Assembly (NCBI GenBank): GCA_016703965.1
Contig: JADJBB010000021.1
Location: 310,001 to 374,000 of the forward strand
Origin: Acidobacteriota bacterium
GTDB lineage: Bacteria > Acidobacteriota > Blastocatellia > Pyrinomonadales > Pyrinomonadaceae
Length of the DNA stretch: 64,000 bases
Direction of reading: 5' to 3'
Shown one piece after another: positions 55,437-62,449 of the stretch. Each line of letters opens with the position of its first letter. Position 1 is the stretch's first letter. The notes under the pieces were generated by a model. That model ran no database searches. It was not told the origin of the DNA and saw only the letters and a program-made list of their open reading frames with translations. The translations under genes were made by a program, and so were the position numbers.

Positions 55437-56350
55437 TTTATCTTGAGCTTTCGGACTTCCGACAGATCTTCAAGTTCTGTGGGCAGAATCACTTGTGGCT
55501 TTAGTTCGCCCGTGCCATCGAGGTACATTTCGACCTTAAACTCGTCAGTTTTTGCCTTCTGGAGCGGAGTTTTTGGGCCAAAAACTACAAAGCTTGCCGT
55601 CTTGCCAGGCTCACCGAAGACAGGAACAGTAAACGTACGTTCGATGCGGCGTTCACCGATCCGGAATATGACATCAACAACCGTATTGAGGATAGCTGCC
55701 TGAGCATTTGGCGACGAAACTGCTACCTGACGTGCAGTAAAATCAGCCTTTTTGTCCGAAATATCTATACGGTCGGTTTGGACATATTCGAGAACACGCA
55801 CGACACTTGCCGGCCCGCGAACGCGTATCCTCGGCGGGATCGGCAAAGATGAGTACACCTCAAATCCGGCAGCGACTTCGCCGAAAGTTTCGGGCTGGAC
55901 CTCTATCTCCTTTTCCTCCACCGCTTCTAGATTTATTCCGATGCGGCCTGGCACGACATCCACAAGTTTGACGCCTTGCGGCAACGGTACAAAGACCGTA
56001 TCCGGCGATAGTGAAACGACCCAATTTCCGGTTTTCATTTCGGTCAGATCCAGAAATGCCGTCAGTTCGCCGCGCGCGATCTGATCGACCTTGCGTTTAT
56101 CGCCGCTGATCTCGATCTCGACCTGCTGTTGCGGTACGTTGGTTATCTGAGCGTCACTCGCAACATTGAGGTTGAGGGGCACGTTAATGCGGGTTTTGGT
56201 TGGCGTACTCAAGCCCGTAACACCAAGCCAAAGCGCCAGCGTAATCGCAAGAGCAACCAGCTTCAAGCCCCAATCCTCGAGAAAGACCTTTCTGAGAATG
56301 TGCCTGAAAAATAGTTTTTGCGGCTTTTTTTGTTGTACGACGTCACTCAT
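55433..56350 (-). CDS. cdaR: YbbR-domain regulator of c-di-AMP synthase
   Basis: 305 residues. An N-terminal cytoplasmic tail and one membrane helix ('WGLKLVALAITLALWLGVTGL') are followed by three or so YbbR repeats ('TKTRINVPLNLNVASDAQITNVPQQQVEIEISGDKRKVDQIARGELTAFLDLT...PRIRVRGPASVVRVLEYVQTDRIDISDKK', 'RRIERTFTVPVFGEP'). CdaR anchors in the membrane and modulates CdaA from outside. The ATG at 56350 begins the MSDVV start, 13 nt after the cdaA stop; the upstream in-frame stretch overlaps cdaA and is rejected. The cdaA-cdaR operon order is the usual one in Firmicutes. Confidence 0.88.
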   Translation of the reverse strand: MSDVVQQKKPQKLFFRHILRKVFLEDWGLKLVALAITLALWLGVTGLSTPTKTRINVPLNLNVASDAQITNVPQQQVEIEISGDKRKVDQIARGELTAFLDLTEMKTGNWVVSLSPDTVFVPLPQGVKLVDVVPGRIGINLEAVEEKEIEVQPETFGEVAAGFEVYSSLPIPPRIRVRGPASVVRVLEYVQTDRIDISDKKADFTARQVAVSSPNAQAAILNTVVDVIFRIGERRIERTFTVPVFGEPGKTASFVVFGPKTPLQKAKTDEFKVEMYLDGTGELKPQVILPTELEDLSEVRKLKIN

Positions 56351-56363
56351 CAAACCAAACTTC

Positions 56364-57203
56364 TTATCCAACTGTAGCGTCCGACTCAACTTCGGCCATG
56401 GCTTTAGGATTATCGCGGCGTGACTCGACCATCGGAATGTCGAGAGCATCAAGCAGAAGCTTGCGAAGCTGCGTAGTCTCGATATTTCGGCGAACCTGAC
56501 CGGCCTCAACATAAGTGATGAGCCCGGTTTCTTCCGAAACGACGAGCGAGATCGCATCAGAGCCTTCGGTAATACCGATCGCGGCACGGTGACGCGTTCC
56601 CAGTTCGCGTGAGATCTCGGGATTCTTGGTCAGCGGCAGAAAGACGGAAGCGGCAGCGATTCGTTCGTTCTGGATAACAACGGCGCCGTCATGAAGCGGC
56701 GTTTCCGGATGAAAGATCGAGACCAGCAGATCGTAACTTATCCGCGCATCTATCTGCACACCCGCGTCGATGAAGTTGCGAAGCCCCACATTACGCTCAA
56801 TAACGATCAACGCACCGGTTTTTTCGGTCGCCAGGGTTGTCACTGCAAGCACTATCTCGTCAAAAACACTCCCGCCAAATTGCCCTCGCTGCCGTTTCAA
56901 TATCGGAAAGCGAAAGCGATTGGCAAAATACATTAGAGCCTGTCTAATTTCGGACTGAAAGAGAACGATGATCGCGATCCCGATAAATCCGACGGCATAC
57001 CGCAAAACGAATTCCAGCGTTGCAAGTTCCTGTGTGATCGAGATCCAGTAAAGCAGCGAAAGGATTACGATTCCAACCAGTGTCGGGACGGCGCGCGTCC
57101 CTCGGAAGAGCTTGAGAACGACATAAACGATGATAAAAACCAGCGCAATGTCGAGGACATTTCGCAGGTTGCTGATCGTCGGAATGTAGTTTTCAAGCTG
57201 CAT
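56364..57203 (-). CDS. cdaA: diadenylate cyclase CdaA
   Basis: 279 residues with three N-terminal membrane helices (residues about 16-33, 39-58 and 66-84), then the DisA_N catalytic domain. 'PLHDGAVVIQ' (Asp172) and 'GTRHRAAIGIT' (RHR, 204-206) are the ATP-binding and catalytic motifs, and 'SDAISLVVSEETG' completes the fold. The enzyme makes c-di-AMP from two ATP. It lies upstream of cdaR and downstream of mreB on one strand. c-di-AMP governs potassium, osmotic pressure and cell-wall balance, so linkage with mreB is sensible. The C-terminus has a short extra tail (RRDNPKAMAEVESDATVG). Confidence 0.95.
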   Translation of the reverse strand: MQLENYIPTISNLRNVLDIALVFIIVYVVLKLFRGTRAVPTLVGIVILSLLYWISITQELATLEFVLRYAVGFIGIAIIVLFQSEIRQALMYFANRFRFPILKRQRGQFGGSVFDEIVLAVTTLATEKTGALIVIERNVGLRNFIDAGVQIDARISYDLLVSIFHPETPLHDGAVVIQNERIAAASVFLPLTKNPEISRELGTRHRAAIGITEGSDAISLVVSEETGLITYVEAGQVRRNIETTQLRKLLLDALDIPMVESRRDNPKAMAEVESDATVG

Positions 57204-57325
57204 GATTCAACACGATTCCAGTGTTCGGGCGCGAGACGAACGGACGTTCATCATTAAGCTAAAGAATAGCATAAGAACAAACGCATTTTACCAGAGATAG
57301 TTCCTTGGATCTTGCGGGAAAAACC

Positions 57326-58399
57326 TTATACCTCGAATGGGATCTCGGCATTCTGCAGTACGCTGAGTTCGTTGCGGGCGACGCGTTCGAGCAGTTTTTC
57401 GTCGTCGAACATTTTTACGAGGCCGTTGACAGTTGCGTAGCGGGGTTCCTCGGCAATCGTTACCGGCAGATTGATGAACGAGCGAAGATATTGATCTATG
57501 CCCTCAAGCAACGCTCCGCCGCCGGTTATGATGACGCCGCGATCATAGATATCCGCCGCAACCTCCGGCCGAAGTTCGGTAAGGGTGTCCTTAACACGCA
57601 GGGCGATCCGTCGAACAATACCCTCGACGATCGGATAGATCTCACCCGCCGTAACCTCAACAGCTCCGGGGCCGCCCGTGGTTACGTCGCGTCCGCGGAC
57701 GCTCATTGATTTTGAGATATCTTCCGGAAGAAAGGTCGATGCAAAAGTCGTTTTCAGAAGTTCAGTGGTTTCCTCGCCAACCTGCAGTCCGCGATGACGG
57801 CGCAGGTGTGTCGCTATGCTCTCGTTAATAGCATGGCTGCCATAGCGCTCAGAGGTCGAATGAACAACTGACCCCTTTGCCACGATAGCTATGTTTGTTG
57901 TTCCCGCTCCAATATCTACAACCGCCGATGCTCGTTTGTCGGAGGGCAAAACACCGGCGCCAAACGCGGCGGCAAGGCCCTCTTCCATCATGAAGACCTT
58001 ACCAATATGAGCTTCTTCTGCGGCGTGTAAAAGGGCACGCTGTTCAACGTGGGTCACATCCGAAACCAGGCTCATGACGGCTTGGAGCGAAATATTTGAG
58101 CCGCCCGTCTTTGCCTTTTTGACAAAGTAACCGAGCATTTTCTTGGTTCGTTCGAAATCGGCAACGACGCCGCCAATCAGAGGTGCTCGGACGTTGACGT
58201 CGCGGCCTTCTCGCCCTGTCATTTCGGCTGCTTCCAGGCCGAAGGCAACTATCTCATCAGTTGTCTCGTTTATGGCTACGAGACTTGGTTCGTCCAGAAC
58301 GACACCACGGCCTTTGACGGCTATGATAGTACTAGCCGTTCCAAGGTCGATGGCCATCGAATCCGTTACGAGTCTCTTTAGCGATGAGATCTTAAGCAT
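57326..58399 (-). CDS. mreB: MreB-like actin, cell-shape protein
   Basis: 357 residues. 'DSMAIDLGTASTIIAVKGRGVVLDEPSLVAIN' is phosphate-1 of the actin fold, 'MMEEGLAAAFGAGV' the helix before the second domain, and 'ASAVVDIGAGTTNIAIVAKGSVV' phosphate-2. 'GVIITGGGALLEGIDQYLRSF' is the adenosine motif. Length and pattern match MreB, which guides peptidoglycan elongation. The N-terminus ('MLKISSLKRLVTDS') is amphipathic, in place of the E. coli membrane helix. mreC and mreD are not adjacent; a cyclase gene precedes it and cdaA follows. It is slightly divergent from the classical MreB, so a paralogue such as Mbl is possible. Confidence 0.92.
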   Translation of the reverse strand: MLKISSLKRLVTDSMAIDLGTASTIIAVKGRGVVLDEPSLVAINETTDEIVAFGLEAAEMTGREGRDVNVRAPLIGGVVADFERTKKMLGYFVKKAKTGGSNISLQAVMSLVSDVTHVEQRALLHAAEEAHIGKVFMMEEGLAAAFGAGVLPSDKRASAVVDIGAGTTNIAIVAKGSVVHSTSERYGSHAINESIATHLRRHRGLQVGEETTELLKTTFASTFLPEDISKSMSVRGRDVTTGGPGAVEVTAGEIYPIVEGIVRRIALRVKDTLTELRPEVAADIYDRGVIITGGGALLEGIDQYLRSFINLPVTIAEEPRYATVNGLVKMFDDEKLLERVARNELSVLQNAEIPFEV

Positions 58400-58458
58400 A
58401 AAGATAACCGATCACTGAACTTTCTAAGTATATTCCTAATTTAGCACACGTTCCAACA

Positions 58459-60171
58459 CTAAAGCTTCCAATGCACCTCATAAAGATCAACCGGCTGCTG
58501 CCTGTTTTTTACCATGAGAGGTTCACGTCTCAGCAGAGGAAAGACATTGCCAGCAGCTCGTGCCGTAGCCTCGCTAATGAGTATCTGGCCGCCAACGGTA
58601 TTCGATTCGAGTCGAGAGGCAAGATTGACGGTGTCACCGATTGCCGTATACTCCGACCTTCTCTCCGAGCCAATATAGCCGATCGTGGCGACACCGGTGT
58701 GGAGGCCGATGCCGACGGAGATCTTCGAAAAGCCTTCCTCGCTTAGCTCTTCCTTGAGTGTCAGAAGCTCACGCTGCATTGCTACCGCAGCATTTAGGGC
58801 GTTTCGAGCATCCTCGGGTGTAGCTGTCGGAGCGCCGAAAAGTGCCATCAGGCCATCGCCAATGTATTTATCGAGGGTTCCGCCGTGTTCGAAAATTATT
58901 TCCGACATTGCCGTGAAATAATGATTCAAAAGCCGGACAACATCTTCCGGATTTTCTCGCTCCGAGATCGCGGTAAAGCCTCGAATGTCCGCGAACAAAA
59001 CTGTGATCGTCTGATTTGCCCCGCCCAGACGGAACGAATCGGGATTTTCAAGCAGCTGCTTCACTACGTACTCGGGCATGAACCGGCTGTAGTTCGCTCT
59101 GGCGACCTCTTCGCGGGCCAATCGTTTGTGAGCCTTGACCGTCTCAACAGTGACGGCCGTCAAAGCAGCAAGGGCGCTGATCATCTCAAGGTGATCAGGC
59201 GAAAATGCTGCAAAAGGATCGAGGCGGTCAGCATAGATAACGCCGTGAACGTTAGCAGCTGTAACAAGCGGTGCGCAGATGGTCGACCTCACACCCTGTG
59301 AAACAATGGACTCGGCCCCGTGAAACTGCTCATCGGTCTTTGCATCCTGTGAGAGGATCGCCACGCGGTCGGTCATTACTCGATTTGTGATGGTCCGGCT
59401 TACCGCCATCTTTTCGGTAAGTTTTTCAAAGGTAGCGTCACGAGTTTTTGCACCGATCTGATACAGCTTGCTGCCATCTATCGTTCCGTCTTTTCCCTCT
59501 TCCGCGAGCAAGGCTACGACGCGGTCGGCCGGGGTTCCGCGGAAGATCAGATCCGTTGCTTTTTCAAAAATCTCCTCAAGCTCAAAGACAGTGCCGAGCG
59601 TTTTGCTCATTTCGAAGAGGAGTTCCAGTATCTTTGCCTTTCGGCGCAGCTCCTTTATTTCAGCCGGTGTGGCGACGGCCGTTTCAAGTGACAAGTTCGA
59701 TTTTCGGCCGATGATCTCGTTTACTGAGATCTGAACCTGCGTGTGTCCGAGAGGAGCATCATCAAAATTTACGGTTTTTGGCTTATCATCACGCTGGAAA
59801 ACGACGTTCTCAGTCGGCGGAACGTCAATGTACGTTGCTTCGGGTACGGCGATCTCCATCACCTGAAAATCTATCCGACTCTCGCCGATCAGGATCGTAT
59901 CTCCGTCCTTCAGCACGTGCTCGAGCTGCAATTTTCCATTAATGAAAATGTGATTAACGCTGCGATACAGTTGGCCGCTTTCGATAAAGCCATCCACTAT
60001 TTTGAAGCTGCCGTTTTCCGGGAAAATAAATGCATGTTTACGCGAGACGCGGCGGTCGTTTAGGACGACGTCATTCTCCTTGGCACGGCCAATGGTGAAG
60101 GTCGTTTTCAGGTCGATCTCCGTGTGAAAGGTTCGGCCGGTCGGTTCAGTGATTGTAAGTCTGGCGTTCAA
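58459..60171 (-). CDS. FHA-GAF-class III adenylate/guanylate cyclase
   Basis: 570 residues. An FHA domain (residues about 25-100: 'FTIGRAKENDVVLNDRRVSRKHAFIF') is followed by a GAF domain (about 180-355: 'LFEMSKTLGTVFELEEIFEKATDLIFRG...VSQGVRSTICAPLVTAANVHGVIYADRLD'). A class III cyclase (about 385-560) has 'ITVLFADIRGFTAISERE' (metal Asp), 'LDKYIGDGLMALFG' (Lys and second metal Asp) and 'IGDTVNLASRLES' (Asn/Arg for the transition state). The Lys and the Asp-Thr at the base-selecting sites favour adenine. FHA reads phosphothreonine, so it links kinase signalling to cyclic nucleotide. It leads the cluster with mreB, cdaA and cdaR (59-nt gap to mreB). Confidence 0.92.
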   Translation of the reverse strand: MNARLTITEPTGRTFHTEIDLKTTFTIGRAKENDVVLNDRRVSRKHAFIFPENGSFKIVDGFIESGQLYRSVNHIFINGKLQLEHVLKDGDTILIGESRIDFQVMEIAVPEATYIDVPPTENVVFQRDDKPKTVNFDDAPLGHTQVQISVNEIIGRKSNLSLETAVATPAEIKELRRKAKILELLFEMSKTLGTVFELEEIFEKATDLIFRGTPADRVVALLAEEGKDGTIDGSKLYQIGAKTRDATFEKLTEKMAVSRTITNRVMTDRVAILSQDAKTDEQFHGAESIVSQGVRSTICAPLVTAANVHGVIYADRLDPFAAFSPDHLEMISALAALTAVTVETVKAHKRLAREEVARANYSRFMPEYVVKQLLENPDSFRLGGANQTITVLFADIRGFTAISERENPEDVVRLLNHYFTAMSEIIFEHGGTLDKYIGDGLMALFGAPTATPEDARNALNAAVAMQRELLTLKEELSEEGFSKISVGIGLHTGVATIGYIGSERRSEYTAIGDTVNLASRLESNTVGGQILISEATARAAGNVFPLLRREPLMVKNRQQPVDLYEVHWKL

Positions 60172-60228
60172 TGTATTCGTAATTGTAATGGCTAAAGGCT
60201 AAAATCGTAAATCAAATACGAGGCCCGA

Positions 60229-61380
60229 ATGATCTATCTCGACAATAATGCTACGACACAGCCCGCACCTGAGGTTTTTGAGGCTATGCAGCCGTTTTTA
60301 CAAGGCTCATATGGTAATCCGTCCTCGGCATATTCGCTCGCATCCGAGTCGAAGAAAGTAATATCAGGCACGCGGGAAGACGTCGCAAAGTTGCTCGGTG
60401 CAAGCCATCCGAACGAAATAGTTTTCACATCCGGCGGAACTGAGAGCGACAATTGGGCGATCCTCGGTGCTCTTGAGGCAGATCCGGGCAAAGACCACAT
60501 AATTACGACCCGCGTTGAGCACGAAGCGGTACGGAAACTCTGCCTGAAGCTGGAACAACAGAACTACCGCGTGACCTGGCTCGATGTCGACGAAGAAGGC
60601 TCGCTCGATCTCGACGAATTGCGATCTGCGTTGTGCGATGAAACGGCCGTCGTTTCGACGATGCTCGCCAATAACGAAACCGGTATCTTATTTCCTGTCA
60701 GGGAGATAGGCGAGATCGTTAAGAGCCGTTCGGATGCCCTGTTTCATGTCGATGGCGTAAATGCGGTCGGCAAAATACCGATCGGCCTGAACGAGACACC
60801 GATCGATCTTTTCTCACTCTCAGCCCACAAATTCCACGGCCCGAAGGGCATCGGGGCGTTATATCTGCGCGATGGCGTCAAGCTGCCGTCAATGCTGATC
60901 GGCGGCGGACAGGAAGGCGGCCGGCGCGCGGGAACCGAGGCCGTTCACCAAATCGCCGGGCTCGGTGCGGCGGCTCGATCAGCGTGCGACCTGACGCCGA
61001 TGGACGAGATCCGAAAGCTGCGTGATCGGTTAGAAAACGAGATCCTGCAAACTATTCCAAACGCTTGGCTTAACGGCACATCCGACTCGGCGAAACGCCT
61101 GCCGAACACCTCGAATATCTCTTTCGAAAATACCAACGGCGAGATGATCCTCCACCGCCTCGACGAAAATGGCATTTGCGTATCGACCGGTTCGGCCTGC
61201 AATTCACACGACCGCACGGCCTCGCCAGTCCTGCAGGCGATGAACGTCCCGTATTCACGGGCGATGGGCTCTATCCGCTTCTCGCTCGGGCGATTTAATA
61301 CGGCCGATGAGGTCGAAAAATTGCTCTCGGTCCTGCCCGCGATCGTCGCCGAACTGAGATCGATCTCCGGGAATGATTAA
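60229..61380 (+). CDS. cysteine desulfurase (NifS/IscS-like)
   Basis: 383 residues. 'MIYLDNNATTQPAPEVFEAM' is the NifS N-terminus. 'FTSGGTESDNWAILGAL', 'HVDGVNAVGKIPI' (Asp) and 'SLSAHKFHGPKG' (PLP Lys201) form the PLP site. 'CVSTGSACNSHDRTASPVLQAM' carries the catalytic Cys324 in the mobile loop typical of group I enzymes. It frees sulfur from cysteine for Fe-S clusters or tRNA thiolation; it could also provide selenide to SelD, relevant to the tRNA-Sec at 45.6 kb. No IscU or Suf gene is adjacent. Length and motifs are complete. Confidence 0.92.
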   Translation: MIYLDNNATTQPAPEVFEAMQPFLQGSYGNPSSAYSLASESKKVISGTREDVAKLLGASHPNEIVFTSGGTESDNWAILGALEADPGKDHIITTRVEHEAVRKLCLKLEQQNYRVTWLDVDEEGSLDLDELRSALCDETAVVSTMLANNETGILFPVREIGEIVKSRSDALFHVDGVNAVGKIPIGLNETPIDLFSLSAHKFHGPKGIGALYLRDGVKLPSMLIGGGQEGGRRAGTEAVHQIAGLGAAARSACDLTPMDEIRKLRDRLENEILQTIPNAWLNGTSDSAKRLPNTSNISFENTNGEMILHRLDENGICVSTGSACNSHDRTASPVLQAMNVPYSRAMGSIRFSLGRFNTADEVEKLLSVLPAIVAELRSISGND

Positions 61381-61490
61381 CAACGCCAAAAACCACTCGA
61401 TTGGTCACAGTAAAACGATGCTCCGCCGTCCGGTTTCGTCCTGATTGGTAGAGGTATTTCGCCGATTGGTCGAACGTTGTTTTCGGGCAT
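61377..61490 (-). CDS. possible small gene (37 residues), unconfirmed
   Basis: MPENNVRPIGEIPLPIRTKP and on to 'SSGFWRC' is preceded by AAGGAG 6 nt before the ATG. It overlaps the stop of the converging cysteine desulfurase by 4 nt. Only the ribosome site and proline-rich composition support it. I do not recognise it and it may be chance. Confidence 0.25.
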   Translation of the reverse strand: MPENNVRPIGEIPLPIRTKPDGGASFYCDQSSGFWRC

Positions 61491-61600
61491 TTTTGCTCCT
61501 TGATCAGCATTCACTCAACTCCACGTTCGCCGTCACCTCGCTCATCGCAACAAACGCAATTAACACCCATCTCGCCGCTTATCTCAATCACGCCCAGCTC

Positions 61601-61756
61601 CGGGTCAGAACCGCCTGCGTAAGCGGGCGGAAACGAACGCCGACATTGATCATCGTCAGGATTCGAAACAAAGGTATTGCATTCAGGTTAAGAGAGAAAA
61701 CACGTGGATCGATCCGCACCTTCGCTCCGCCCGCTTACGCAGGCGGTTCTGACCCG
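61601..61756. mobile_element. MITE/BIME-like element with perfect 30-bp terminal inverted repeats
   Basis: Arms at 61601-61630 and 61727-61756 are perfect inverted copies (31 bp if the inner a-t pair is counted), separated by 96 nt. Each arm holds a smaller palindromic core, CCGCCTGCGTAAGCGGGCGG. The spacer encodes nothing; it contains GGATCGATCC, a short palindrome. Flanks show no convincing target-site duplication. It resembles non-autonomous repeats such as REP doublets or MITEs, and shares the GCGTAAGC..GGGCG.AAAC core with 21605-21621. Confidence 0.7.
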
Positions 61757-61772
61757 ATCCAGACAAAAAAAC

Positions 61773-61801
61773 TTGACTTTTTACAATAAATGTGCTATTT
61801 A
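61773..61801 (+). promoter_or_regulatory. sigma-70-type promoter for the gene at 61844
   Basis: TTGACT (61773-61778), a 17-nt spacer, then TATTTA (61796-61801), followed by an AGGAG ribosome site at 61831-61835 and the ATG at 61844. The match to the -35 and -10 consensus is good and spacing is ideal. The -35 begins 16 nt after the inverted-repeat element. Confidence 0.65.
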
Positions 61802-61843
61802 TGAAACATACATTCAAATACGCAAAGAAAAGGAGATAAATTT

Positions 61844-62257
61844 ATGATCGAGTATTGGGAAAAATACACCGGCGGCCCGACGAAGCCGCCAGGAGAGAGG
61901 ATCCATATCACAATCAACAAGAAAGGCTTGCTGATGATGAACCGTAACGTCCACAAACTGCTCTCAAATGCCGAGGCGGTCGAGCTGATGTTCAACCGTA
62001 AAGACGGCGTGATTGGGATCAGCCCGGCCCACGCCCAACTTTCCGAGGCATTTCCAGTTGTAGATAAAGGCGGCTCCTTCGGTATCAACGCCTCACCGTT
62101 CTGTCGCCATTTCGGTATCAAGGTACAAGGAACAGAGGCATTTGTTAACCCCGAGATCGACGACACTGGTGTCCTGGAACTAAACCTGGCCACCACAGTC
62201 AGTATCGGTCATAGAAAACGTCGTGAGCCAAAAGTAAGCCGGCCTCAGGCCGCCTAA
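61844..62257 (+). CDS. unknown small protein
   Basis: 137 residues. AGGAG is 8 nt before the ATG, and the gene has a good promoter. The pattern is 'WEKYTGGPTKPPGERIHITINKKGLLMMNRNVHKLLSNAEAVELMFNRKDGVIGISPA', 'FPVVDKGGSFGINASPFCRHFGI' and 'NPEIDDTGVLELNLATTV', with a basic tail. The 'RNVHKLL...AVELMFNRKDGVIGI' part looks like a beta-alpha-beta unit with one Cys. I think it belongs to a small family common in this lineage, but I have no name or function for it. It stands alone, with no operon partner. Confidence 0.7.
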   Translation: MIEYWEKYTGGPTKPPGERIHITINKKGLLMMNRNVHKLLSNAEAVELMFNRKDGVIGISPAHAQLSEAFPVVDKGGSFGINASPFCRHFGIKVQGTEAFVNPEIDDTGVLELNLATTVSIGHRKRREPKVSRPQAA

Positions 62258-62449
62258 CGCGCCCGACAATAGCGATGGATAGTCTCGTTGACCGCATACC
62301 TGTTCGACTATATTATGAGCGTAGAAAACAGCTGGTAAATATCAACTTCATTGATCTCGATAGATTGTGCGAGTTCCCTCAGAAAGAACCGGCAGGGATC
62401 TACGAAAAAGAGCGTCAATGCTTAGCGCTTGTCGAAAAGGTTCAAAACC

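Larger units (their letters stand above)
61381..61843. other. 463-bp intergenic region with repeat element and promoter
   Basis: Contents in order: a possible small minus-strand frame (61377-61490), about 110 nt with nothing recognised, the inverted-repeat element (61601-61756), a promoter (61773-61801) and a ribosome site (61831-61835) for the next gene. No further gene is seen. Confidence 0.7.
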
